Source: an uncultured Mollicutes bacterium (GTDB lineage Bacteria; Bacillota_I; Bacilli_A; RFN20; CAG-288). From it: a stretch of 8,566 bases of DNA. The translations under genes and the position numbers were made by a program. Where the stretch lies: contig URQF01000056.1 of the NCBI GenBank assembly GCA_900549915.1, positions 1 to 8,566 of the forward strand, in the 5' to 3' direction. Positions within the stretch are counted from its first letter, which is position 1; every line of letters begins with the position of its first letter. The notes below the pieces were generated by a model. The model did not search any database, was not told the origin of the DNA, and worked only from the letters and a program-made list of their open reading frames with translations. Positions 1 through 6,963 of the stretch are shown in pieces.

Positions 1-99
1 GAAGAGGTCTTTCATGTCCGCTTTTTTAGGATTCCATCCTATCGCAAACAAAATCCCGGCATATTCTTGCGATTGCCTTAGAGTTTTCTCATTTGGCAC
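1..99 (-). other. uncertain partial reading frame at the left edge
   Basis: On the minus strand a frame stays open for 33 codons, from a GTG directly after an in-frame TAA to the window edge. It contains a protein-like stretch (GILFAIGWNPKK) and one AGG. No ribosome binding site precedes the GTG. On the plus strand another frame is open from base 2 to a TAA at 104-106 and could be the tail of an upstream gene. I recognise neither, and 100 bases are too few to choose between them. Confidence 0.2.
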
Positions 100-118
100 T
101 TATTAAAGGTTAGTTCTA

Positions 119-127
119 TGCTATACT
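119..127 (+). promoter_or_regulatory. extended -10 promoter of the tdk operon
   Basis: TGC followed directly by TATACT gives an extended -10 element (TGn plus a hexamer close to TATAAT). No good -35 lies at 16-18 bases; TTGGCA at 93-98 is too far away (23 bases). Transcription would begin near 134, about 20 bases before the tdk start at 154. It would therefore exclude the upstream in-frame ATG at 118, which overlaps the promoter. Confidence 0.55.
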
Positions 128-153
128 TTAGTAATTGTGTGAGGCACATCATC

Positions 154-753
154 ATGTATCAAGAATTACAAAAAGGCTGGATTGAAGTTATCTGCGGACC
201 AAGGTTTGCTGGAAAAAGCGAAGAACTGATTCGAAGAGTGAAAACCTTATCCTATGCGAATCAGAAAATCATGGCATTCAAACCCGCCATCGATAATCGC
301 TACGATAAAACAGCTATCGCATCACACAATGGTGCAAAATGGGAAGCTTATGCCGTAAAAACAGTCGATGACATTGCAAAAACCGTCACGAAAGACACCC
401 AAGTCGTTGCCATCGATGAAGTTCAGTTTTTCGGTGAAGATGTAGCAGATCTCTGTAATCATTTTGCAAACAGGGGTAGGCGTGTCATCGTTGCCGGATT
501 AGACATGGATTTCCGTGGAGAGCCATTTGGTCCAATGCCAAAACTCTTGGCACAGGCAGAAATTGTAACAAAACTGACTGCGGCTTGTACCGTCTGTGGT
601 TGTGCTGCGACACGGACGCAGCGTCTCGTAAACGGATCTCCTGCCCACTATACAGATCCCGTTATCAGGGTTGGAGCAAAAGAATCCTACGAAGCACGTT
701 GCCGGAAGCATCATCAGGTACCAGGAAAACCAGAGGATAAATTCGAATGTTAG
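154..753 (+). CDS. tdk: thymidine kinase
   Basis: Cytosolic type II thymidine kinase (199 aa), which phosphorylates thymidine to dTMP in pyrimidine salvage. Read with AGG = Met, the P-loop is GPMFAGKS (residues 15-22), the family form; the standard code would put Arg at residue 17. Other landmarks are the DEVQFF segment with probable catalytic base E89, the lid-region stretch GLDMDFRGEPFGPMP, and four zinc ligands: C145 and C148 (CTVC), C183 and H186 (CRKH). Length is normal for the family. The start at MYQELQKGW matches the usual N-terminus and has GAGG at 141-144, nine bases upstream. An in-frame ATG at 118 would add 12 unusual residues and overlaps the likely promoter. The end overlaps the next gene by 7 bases, suggesting translational coupling. 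Four of 13 apparent Arg codons are AGG; the conserved Arg residues in ELIRR, MDFRG, TRTQR and ARCR are CGN or AGA. Confidence 0.96.
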   Translation: MYQELQKGWIEVICGPRFAGKSEELIRRVKTLSYANQKIMAFKPAIDNRYDKTAIASHNGAKWEAYAVKTVDDIAKTVTKDTQVVAIDEVQFFGEDVADLCNHFANRGRRVIVAGLDMDFRGEPFGPMPKLLAQAEIVTKLTAACTVCGCAATRTQRLVNGSPAHYTDPVIRVGAKESYEARCRKHHQVPGKPEDKFEC

Positions 754-3368
754 TAAAAAAGCCTAAGAAAAAAGAAGAGACGACTGAAATCGATAGGCTC
801 AATCCTCTTTCGGATGAACTAAGTAAGAACCCAGCTGAAGTCAAACCAGGTCTAGACGTAAAGCAAATTCCACAGGAAGTAGAACGCTACAATCCGGATT
901 TAAACAGGGGTCTGACCAATGAGCAGGTCCTTAAACGCAGGGATGATCCACATCATCTCGTGAATAGTGTTAAGGACAATTCCAAGACGGTCTGGCAGAT
1001 TATCCGAGAGAACGTCTTCACTTTTTTCAATAGGCTTCTTATTGCTATTGCAATTGCACTCATTGTAGTTGGACATTGGCAGGAGCTTACCTTTCTCGCT
1101 ATCGCTATCGTCAACACTTTGATCGGTATTATCCAAGAGCTGAAAGCAAAGAAAACAATTGCAAAACTCAAACTGATTTCCAGTGAAAACGTTAAGGTCA
1201 TCCGCTCTGGAAAAGAATCCGGAATCAATGTCAATGATCTTGTCTTAGACGATATTTATGAAATTAAGAACGGAGATCAAGTCCCAACGGATTCCATTGT
1301 CAGGGATGGAAAAATCGAAGTCAATGAATCCTTGCTGACAGGTGAATCCCTTCCGATAAAGAAACGGATCGGAGATAAGATATTCGCTGGCTCCTTTGTT
1401 GTCTCTGGCTCCTGCAAGGCACAAGCTGTTTTAGTCGGTGAATACAACTATGCTTCTTCGATTCAGAACAAAGCAAAAATCAGGAACAAACCAAAATCCG
1501 AGCTTCTTCGTTCCTTGAACTCCATTATTAAGGTCATTTCCTTGATTATCATTCCTCTTGGCGTCTTGACGTTCGTCACTCAGTTTTTAAACAATTCCCA
1601 TCAAGGCCTCGATGCCTGGAACTTAGTCGGAAACACAATTTCCGCAACAGCCGGAAGTATGGTCGGAAGGATTCCAGCCGGAAGGTACCTGCTTGTCTCT
1701 GTCGCCTTAGCAAGTTCCGTTGTCCATCTTTCCAAGAAGAACAGGATGGTCCAAGACATCTATTCTGTAGAGAGGTTAGCCCGTGCCAATACACTCTGCC
1801 TCGATAAGACCGGAACTTTGACCGATGGTACAAGGAAAGTCGATGAAAGGCTCATGATTGACGGAACCTACAATAGGGATGATCTTGTCGGCTCTTATCT
1901 CAGCGCATTCCAGGAAAACAACCAGACTTCCATTGCTCTCTCCCAGCGCTTCCCGCTGAAGAACACTTACACAAGTATCAATAAGCTTCCGTTCTCCTCT
2001 TCCCGTAAATATTCTGCCGTTGAATTCAAGGATATCGGCACCTTCATTCTCGGGGCCCCGGAATACCTTTACAAAGGAAGAGATAAAACAAGGACCTCCT
2101 ATATTGAAAAGAAACAACAGGAAGGATATCGTGTCGTCAGGATCTGCAAAGTCGATGGCCAAATCAGGGAAGATGGCGTCAAAGGAAAGATTTCTCCGAT
2201 TGCTGTTTTCACTCTAGAAGATCACATCCGTGAACAGGCTCCGGAAACCATTAAATGGTTTACGGATAACGGAGTCGATATCAAAATCATCTCTGGTGAT
2301 AACCCTCTGACAGCGAGTGAGATTGCAAAGAAATGCAAAGTCCCAAACGCGGAAAAGTGTGTCTCCTTAGAAGGACTATCCGATATCGAAGTATCCCAGA
2401 TTGTCGATAAATATACTGTCTTCGGACGTGTCACTCCGGAACAGAAGGCCTTGATTATTCAGACATTGAAGAAGCAAGGAAAAACTGTCGGAAGGACAGG
2501 CGATGGTGTCAATGACATCTTAGCAAGGAAAACAGCGGATTGTTCTGTTGCCATGGCAAACGGATCTTCAGCAGCACGGAATGCAGCCCACAGGGTTCTC
2601 CTTGACTCGAACTTTGCTTCTAGGCCGGCAGCTGTCGGAGAAGGACGCCGTGCTGTCAATAACGTCCAGCGCTCTAGCGCTTTATATCTGAGGAAGACAA
2701 GGTTCACAATTATCTTCACTATCGTCGTCTTATTCACCTATGTCAATAACGGACATGGTATCGATTATCCGTTCACTACAAAGAATAGGTTGATTCTAGA
2801 ATCCGTCTGTATCGGACTCTCCTCCTTATTCCTTGCCCTTCAGAAGAACGAAAGCGTGATTACCGGTCACTTCACTCGAAGCACACTCCAACGTGCGATT
2901 CCAGCCGCTATCTTAATGGTAGTTGTTCTTAGTTTGAATTACATTCTTGCCTATTCCAGTAATTTCTTAGAGCTGGAATGGTACTCAAATGGTATCAGGA
3001 CAAGCACTAGCCAGTTCAGTTTCACAACATTCAACGTAGTGTCTCTTGCCATTGTCGGTCTATCCATGTCTTTCAATTGCTTCTCTCCAATGGTACCTTT
3101 GAAAGAACATTGGTATCGTGGGTTAAGGTTCTTCATTGTATTTGTCGTCTTCAACTTTGCCGTCTTTGTTCTTCCGTTTATTCCAACTGGAGATTCCAAT
3201 AGGGCTGTTTCTCTCATCGGAATCGACTTCCGCTACAGGAGCAAGACAAGGTGGCTAAGGTTAGGTATCTATGCTGCAGGATCGATTTCCTGGATCAAGG
3301 CTCTCAGGTACGTTTTCAACTTTAACTTCAAAGAAAAGAAATCAGTTCCCGAAAAGAAAGATAAATGA
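747..3368 (+). CDS. cation-translocating P-type ATPase, CtpE-like
   Basis: P-type (E1-E2/HAD) ATPase of 873 aa that pumps a cation across the membrane using ATP. The N-terminus has a cytosolic basic tail and helices M1-M2 (about 90-130). The actuator loop carries TGES (198-201). M3 is about 260-282 and M4 about 293-328. DKTGTLT has the phosphorylated D353, the hinge is TGDGVND (584-590), and C-terminal helices run from about 645 to 860. The domain order and NVFTFFN, VNTLIGIIQELKAK and VQDIYSVE segments resemble CtpE-type ATPases; mycobacterial CtpE is reported to transport calcium. The substrate here is inferred, with Ca or Mg most plausible. M4 reads IPAGM, not the common PEGL. About 30 of 51 apparent Arg codons are AGG, including family Met sites such as GMTGDGVND, DGTMKV and VEMLAR. 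The start overlaps the tdk stop, with GAGG at 733-736. The TGA stop overlaps the next ATG (ATGA). Confidence 0.93.
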   Translation: MLVKKPKKKEETTEIDRLNPLSDELSKNPAEVKPGLDVKQIPQEVERYNPDLNRGLTNEQVLKRRDDPHHLVNSVKDNSKTVWQIIRENVFTFFNRLLIAIAIALIVVGHWQELTFLAIAIVNTLIGIIQELKAKKTIAKLKLISSENVKVIRSGKESGINVNDLVLDDIYEIKNGDQVPTDSIVRDGKIEVNESLLTGESLPIKKRIGDKIFAGSFVVSGSCKAQAVLVGEYNYASSIQNKAKIRNKPKSELLRSLNSIIKVISLIIIPLGVLTFVTQFLNNSHQGLDAWNLVGNTISATAGSMVGRIPAGRYLLVSVALASSVVHLSKKNRMVQDIYSVERLARANTLCLDKTGTLTDGTRKVDERLMIDGTYNRDDLVGSYLSAFQENNQTSIALSQRFPLKNTYTSINKLPFSSSRKYSAVEFKDIGTFILGAPEYLYKGRDKTRTSYIEKKQQEGYRVVRICKVDGQIREDGVKGKISPIAVFTLEDHIREQAPETIKWFTDNGVDIKIISGDNPLTASEIAKKCKVPNAEKCVSLEGLSDIEVSQIVDKYTVFGRVTPEQKALIIQTLKKQGKTVGRTGDGVNDILARKTADCSVAMANGSSAARNAAHRVLLDSNFASRPAAVGEGRRAVNNVQRSSALYLRKTRFTIIFTIVVLFTYVNNGHGIDYPFTTKNRLILESVCIGLSSLFLALQKNESVITGHFTRSTLQRAIPAAILMVVVLSLNYILAYSSNFLELEWYSNGIRTSTSQFSFTTFNVVSLAIVGLSMSFNCFSPMVPLKEHWYRGLRFFIVFVVFNFAVFVLPFIPTGDSNRAVSLIGIDFRYRSKTRWLRLGIYAAGSISWIKALRYVFNFNFKEKKSVPEKKDK

Positions 3369-4240
3369 GTTCTTCTCTGATTTACGGAGCGATTATCGGC
3401 GATATCTATGGTTCCGCCTATGAATTCTCCTCTCATCCAAACGAAAAAGCACCATCTCTTCATTCCCCTCTCTTATTCGATAACATGGATTATACCGATG
3501 ACACAGTAAGGACAAGGGCGATTCTCTCCGCACTGGAACAGAAAACAGACATCGCCTCTACAAGGCGCTCTTTTGCCAAGAAATATCCTCCCAAAAAGGG
3601 TGGATTCGGAAGCAGATTCCAAGAATGGCTAGACCATCCTAGTAGGGGTCCTTATCATTCCTATGGAAACGGAGCAGGCAGGCGGATATCGCCTGTCAGC
3701 TACTTTTCCTCTTCCTTAGAAGAGTGTGACCAGCTTGCCTTTTCCATTACTTCTCTGACTCATGATTCCAAAGAAGGAATCAAGGCAGGATGCCTCATTG
3801 CGGATTTGATTTATCTCGCATTAAACGGATACAGCAAAGAACAAAGGAAAGACTTTGCACTTTCCTATTATCCTGGTTTTCTTGCCTTCCAGTTTGATGT
3901 TCTGCACGAAACCTATATTCATACCGCTAAAGCAGAAGACAGCGTCCCAGAGGCTTTATTCTGTTTCTTCCAGACACATAGTTTCCGAGAATGTCTTCAT
4001 AGTGTCTGCTATATCGGAGGAGATGCCGATACCATCGGAGCCAGGAGCCTTTCCATAGCATCCGCCTATTACCAATCCATTCCACAAGAATATATTTCCT
4101 TTGCAGACTCCAAGCTTCCAAAAGAATTCATTTCTTTATTAAGACAAGCACCTTGTAAAACAAAGAAAACAAGTCCGCTTCCGATAGCAGAAAGAATAAA
4201 AAGACTCCCTTCTTACGTAAAAGCGGTAAAAGAAAGCTGA
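3365..4240 (+). CDS. ADP-ribosylglycohydrolase family protein
   Basis: A 291-aa member of the ADP-ribosylglycohydrolase (DraG/ARH) family. These are soluble, Mg-dependent enzymes that remove ADP-ribose from modified targets. The N-terminus GAIIGDIYGSAYEF is the family opening. TDDT (44-47) and GGDADT (218-223, with D220 and D222) supply the metal ligands. GNGAGMRISPVS around 102-111 is the family's central motif. With AGG = Met the first metal motif continues as TDDTVMTM, as in relatives; the standard code would give VRTR. AGG directly followed by CGG at 3680-3685 encodes the conserved Met-Arg pair. Seven of 14 apparent Arg codons are AGG. The start ATG lies within the ATPase stop (4-base ATGA overlap), with only a weak AAGAAAG upstream, so translation probably depends on coupling. 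Whether the substrate is protein, nucleic acid or a small molecule cannot be told. Confidence 0.93.
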   Translation: MSSSLIYGAIIGDIYGSAYEFSSHPNEKAPSLHSPLLFDNMDYTDDTVRTRAILSALEQKTDIASTRRSFAKKYPPKKGGFGSRFQEWLDHPSRGPYHSYGNGAGRRISPVSYFSSSLEECDQLAFSITSLTHDSKEGIKAGCLIADLIYLALNGYSKEQRKDFALSYYPGFLAFQFDVLHETYIHTAKAEDSVPEALFCFFQTHSFRECLHSVCYIGGDADTIGARSLSIASAYYQSIPQEYISFADSKLPKEFISLLRQAPCKTKKTSPLPIAERIKRLPSYVKAVKES

Positions 4241-4276
4241 TTCTTCCTATTTCTAGACAAGAAAGCAAAAAATTCC

Positions 4277-4305
4277 TTGCATTAGAAAAAGCAAAGCAAT
4301 ATAAT
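4277..4305 (+). promoter_or_regulatory. promoter of tRNA-Lys
   Basis: TTGCAT (4277-4282) and a perfect TATAAT (4300-4305) are separated by exactly 17 bases. Transcription would start near 4312, leaving a leader of roughly 19 bases before the mature tRNA 5' end. This is the strongest promoter in the window and allows the tRNA to be made independently of the upstream operon. Confidence 0.85.
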
Positions 4306-4330
4306 TAACAAGCGCTAGAAATAGCTAGTT

Positions 4331-4406
4331 GGATCTTTAGCTCAGTCGGTAGAGCAACTGACTCTTAATCAGTGGGCCAAGGGTTCGAGTCCCTTAAGAT
4401 CCACCA
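4331..4406 (+). tRNA. tRNA-Lys (anticodon CTT)
   Basis: Complete 76-nt cloverleaf. The acceptor stem is GGATCTT pairing with AAGATCC (4396-4402). The D stem is GCTC/GAGC, the anticodon stem ACTGA/TCAGT with loop CTCTTAA, and the T stem AAGGG/CCCTT with loop TTCGAGT. The discriminator is A and the CCA tail is encoded (4404-4406). The anticodon CTT at 4364-4366 reads the lysine codon AAG. It sits between its own promoter and a terminator. It is not the tRNA responsible for the unusual reading of AGG. Confidence 0.98.
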
Positions 4407-4412
4407 GAAACG

Positions 4413-4440
4413 AAACGTCCAGGCAACTGGACGTTTTTTC
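4413..4440 (+). terminator. Rho-independent terminator after tRNA-Lys
   Basis: AAACGTCCA (4413-4421) pairs with TGGACGTTT (4428-4436) around the six-base loop GGCAAC, followed by a run of T. It begins seven bases after the tRNA CCA end. Because no hairpin is visible after the ADP-ribosylglycohydrolase gene, it may also end the tdk operon transcript. Confidence 0.9.
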
Positions 4441-4471
4441 TTTTTCCTATCTGGAATGAAAGAATGTCATC

Positions 4472-4510
4472 AAAAAAGGTTGCCCGCAAAAGTAGGGCAA
4501 CCTCTTTTTT
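4472..4510. terminator. bidirectional terminator between convergent units
   Basis: GGTTGCCC (4478-4485) pairs perfectly with GGGCAACC (4495-4502) around a nine-base loop. Six A lie on the left and a T-rich run on the right, so the hairpin works in both directions. Its main role is probably to end the minus-strand operon, whose last stop codon is at 4510-4512. It also backs up the tRNA terminator. Confidence 0.92.
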
Positions 4511-4845
4511 TATTCTTTTTCTTCTTCGGATGGTAAGAGCCCGACCGAATCAATAATCGGAAGAGAGAGAACAATTCCCCTTCCTTTTGTGGACAGACCA
4601 GCATCCTCATAGATCTGCTTCCTGACCTTATCCTTAATCTCACTGTCAACGACAATAAAAACAATCTCTTTTTCTGGCTGAATGGAGATACCATAAGCCT
4701 CGACAAGCTTAGGGTTCGCAGTTCCACGGGCACCCGTGATGGTTCCGCCTCTGGAGCCTGCTTTTCTGGCAGCTTCCCTGACTAAATCCGTATTTCCTTT
4801 GTTGACGATAGCGAGAACAAGCTCTTTATTTTTCTGGGTTTCCAT
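4510..4845 (-). CDS. PII-family signalling protein
   Basis: Small (111 aa) PII/GlnB-fold protein. Such proteins form trimers, bind ATP/ADP and often 2-oxoglutarate or other effectors, and regulate transporters or enzymes by contact. Visible family features are the first strand LVLAIVNKG, the helix DLVMEAARKAG, SRGGTITGARGT leading into a short T-loop region, the conserved GISIQPEKEIV strand, and the B-loop-like end IYEDAGLSTKGMG. The short T-loop without the GlnB uridylylation tyrosine suggests a PII variant, not classical GlnB/GlnK. With AGG = Met, VMEAA and KVMKQIYEDAG agree with the family; three of six apparent Arg codons are AGG. I chose METQKN as start because GGAG lies just upstream; longer in-frame starts run deep into the upstream gene. 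It overlaps that gene by 20 bases and is last in the operon. Confidence 0.85.
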   Translation of the reverse strand: METQKNKELVLAIVNKGNTDLVREAARKAGSRGGTITGARGTANPKLVEAYGISIQPEKEIVFIVVDSEIKDKVRKQIYEDAGLSTKGRGIVLSLPIIDSVGLLPSEEEKE

Positions 4846-5269
4846 TTTCCTTCTCCCTGACATGATTATAATCGGATAAGAACTTATAGACAGCAAGTGA
4901 ACTGACAGAATCAATCGGTGCTGCAAAGGCAACACCTTTGGCAGCCTGCGAAATCTTGAAGCGGTCAGAGGCAATCTTCTTCCTCTTCTCTAATAAATCA
5001 TAGCGACAGATTGTCCTGACAATTTCCTTCTTCCTACTATCAGCACCAAGAATATTCCTGACTTCCTGAGGCGGCATCGAATGGGCAAAGAGAACAAGAC
5101 TCCTAGAGGCACCTGCCTTGTTATAGGCATCCACGAAGTAATTGGCTTGATTCCGGCCAACAACTGTGAAGAAGAGAATCAAAGGAGATACTTCGTTCTG
5201 TTTCTCGAAGGGGACTTCCCCGCTGTCTTTTTTCTTTACGAAGATTTTCTTTTTCTTCTTGAAAATCAT
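4826..5269 (-). CDS. PII-like protein, divergent, next to DUF1538
   Basis: A 147-aa protein with a very basic N-terminus (MIFKKKKKIFVKKK). It is followed by a ferredoxin-like, PII-like pattern: LILFFTVVGRNQANYFVDAYNKAG, a middle segment ending in a hydrophobic strand, and a C-terminal KISQAAKGVAFAAPIDSVSS that resembles the GIAFSLP end of PII proteins. Similarity to PII is weaker than in its downstream neighbour, and the glycine-rich nucleotide-binding motifs are not evident, so it may be a degenerate partner or effector-binding subunit. Its ATG overlaps the DUF1538 stop (ATGA) and its end overlaps the PII gene by 20 bases; all three are surely co-translated. Six of nine apparent Arg codons are AGG. 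The PII-like assignment is an inference from the pattern and the neighbours. Confidence 0.7.
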   Translation of the reverse strand: MIFKKKKKIFVKKKDSGEVPFEKQNEVSPLILFFTVVGRNQANYFVDAYNKAGASRSLVLFAHSMPPQEVRNILGADSRKKEIVRTICRYDLLEKRKKIASDRFKISQAAKGVAFAAPIDSVSSLAVYKFLSDYNHVREKENGNPEK

Positions 5270-6903
5270 TTTGCAGCCTCCGTTTTCTTCTCCCAGGAGA
5301 TATGGACAATCTGACCATCATCTTCTTCACCGATGGTCTTAAGTGCTTTCGCATAGAGATGCTTCTGCTTCCTCGTTGCAAAGACACCAACAAGCTCAAC
5401 AGCGATAATCGGCCTTGTTGCCATAATGCCGACAACACCGAATCCGTTTTCCATGACCAGTTGACCAAAGTTAGCCTCATTCTGATAGAGATAAGCAGTA
5501 TATCCGATAAACCTAGGCATAAAGAAACAGCTAGCCATCGTACCAGTTGCAACACCAGCAGCATCAATAGAGATACCCACATAGATTTCCGGTGTGAGGA
5601 ACGATAGACCAAGTGCAATCAAATAAAGAACCGCAATGACAACGACAAAGGAAATCGAGAAGTGGACACGGATAATATTGATCAGAATCGCACCCGCCGT
5701 TGCGGAGCAGAGAGTAAGATAAATCGTCCGATGGGAGATTGCACCACGGCTGACTTCACTGACATTCTCAGCTAAAACATGGACAGCCGGTTCCGCAAGC
5801 CTTGCAATAAATCCGCTTAGGCCACCCCTGATCAAGAAGAGCCATATCTGGCTTGGAGCAGAAGCAAAATACTTGCCAAGCTGGACAGCAGCCGGCCTTA
5901 AGCCAGATTCAGCGCCTAAGAAGAAAAGAACGAGTCCGATAAAGTCATAGACAAAGCCAATGACAACCGAACCTAATGCTTTTCCTTTGATCTTTGCGTA
6001 GAAATTAAAGATCACAAAGAAAGCCCTGATAGGAAGCCTTGAGATGATTACGTTCTTCCTCGATTCGAGGAAGTTGGCAAGATAAAGTTTTCCCCTATCG
6101 AGATAGGTAGGAATCGTATGCCTGATTGAATCCGTTCCGTTGACAAGGTTCCTCTTCTTGGCTAAGACATCCTGAATCGAAAGAATGCCCTTGTCCTGCC
6201 TAAGCAAAGAGAAAATCCTGCAGGCTAAGACCGTTCCTAAAGAGCAGAGCCCGGAAAAGCCAAAGGAATCATCCTCTGCTTTTTCTCCGCCAAGGGTAGT
6301 AGCAACGCCGACACCCCTAGAGATAATGAAAGGAACCGTCACAACGCCGGTTGTCCTTCCACCGGCATCAAAACAAAGAGTAAAGAAGGACTTATTTGCC
6401 CTGCATCCTAACAGGAAGACAAGTCCATAGCCGATGGAAAGCCAGTATTTCCTGCTCTTATCAAAGACAATACGGAGAATTCCAATCAAAAGGAAAACAC
6501 CAACACCAGCTGCCGAAATCCTAATCAAAGGCCAAGAAGGTCCGTTGGGTGAAATTCGACTTGCTAAAACAGAAAGATCCGGTTCTGCCCTTGTGGCAAG
6601 GAAACCCATCAACAGAGCAACAACAAGTAGCATGACTAAGCTTTTCCGCTTCGTCAAAGTCGTTCCGACAACTTCTCCAATCTTAGCAATGGATTTATCG
6701 ACGCCTAAGGAAAAGAAGGTCGTTCCAACAATCAATGGAACAGAAGACAAAAGAAGAGATAAAGTGACAGGACCGAATTTTCCTCCGTTTGTTCCTTCAA
6801 AGGAAAAACCAGGAATCGAAAGACCAAAAACAAGAATCAGGATAATCCTAGGGAAAATAGCCCTTAAGGATTCCTTGAACTTACTGAAAATAGCCTGTTT
6901 CAT
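5266..6903 (-). CDS. DUF1538 family integral membrane protein
   Basis: A 545-aa multi-pass membrane protein with the two-fold internal repeat of the DUF1538 family. Repeat one has AEP (106-108) and FDAGGMTTG (178-186); repeat two has LAEPAVHVLAE (369-379) and IDAAGVATG (446-454). The soluble linker between the repeats is about 238-275. Function is unknown; the inverted-repeat-like architecture and PII neighbours suggest a regulated transporter or channel. Twenty-two of 28 apparent Arg codons are AGG, many within hydrophobic helices (IISMLPIMAFFVIF, GFIAMLAEP, IMATMPIIAVELVG). Under the standard code these helices would be full of Arg. The Arg in TKRKS and those in LRIVF and ISHRTI are CGN. 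The nearest Shine-Dalgarno-like run (AGGAAAGGAAG, 6917-6927) is 13 bases from the ATG, a rather long spacing. The gene lies 60 bases after the upstream membrane protein gene, with no terminator between. Confidence 0.9.
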   Translation of the reverse strand: MKQAIFSKFKESLRAIFPRIILILVFGLSIPGFSFEGTNGGKFGPVTLSLLLSSVPLIVGTTFFSLGVDKSIAKIGEVVGTTLTKRKSLVMLLVVALLMGFLATRAEPDLSVLASRISPNGPSWPLIRISAAGVGVFLLIGILRIVFDKSRKYWLSIGYGLVFLLGCRANKSFFTLCFDAGGRTTGVVTVPFIISRGVGVATTLGGEKAEDDSFGFSGLCSLGTVLACRIFSLLRQDKGILSIQDVLAKKRNLVNGTDSIRHTIPTYLDRGKLYLANFLESRKNVIISRLPIRAFFVIFNFYAKIKGKALGSVVIGFVYDFIGLVLFFLGAESGLRPAAVQLGKYFASAPSQIWLFLIRGGLSGFIARLAEPAVHVLAENVSEVSRGAISHRTIYLTLCSATAGAILINIIRVHFSISFVVVIAVLYLIALGLSFLTPEIYVGISIDAAGVATGTMASCFFMPRFIGYTAYLYQNEANFGQLVMENGFGVVGIMATRPIIAVELVGVFATRKQKHLYAKALKTIGEEDDGQIVHISWEKKTEAAK

Positions 6904-6963
6904 ATCTGTGTTTCGTCTTCCTTTCCTCAGGGGAGCGACGAAAGAGAGGAATAAAAGATGGAA

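Noticed and set aside
118..153. Earlier ATG for thymidine kinase at 118, adding 12 residues
   Set aside because: The family starts at MYQ-like residues, GAGG sits at proper distance before 154, and the 118 ATG overlaps an extended -10 promoter whose transcript would begin after it.
4331..4406. The tRNA as the decoder of AGG
   Set aside because: The anticodon loop CTCTTAA gives anticodon CTT, which pairs with AAG (Lys), not AGG.
4846..4974. Longer start for the PII protein reaching 4974
   Set aside because: It would add a non-PII N-terminus lying entirely within the upstream PII-like gene; METQKN has its own Shine-Dalgarno and matches the family start.
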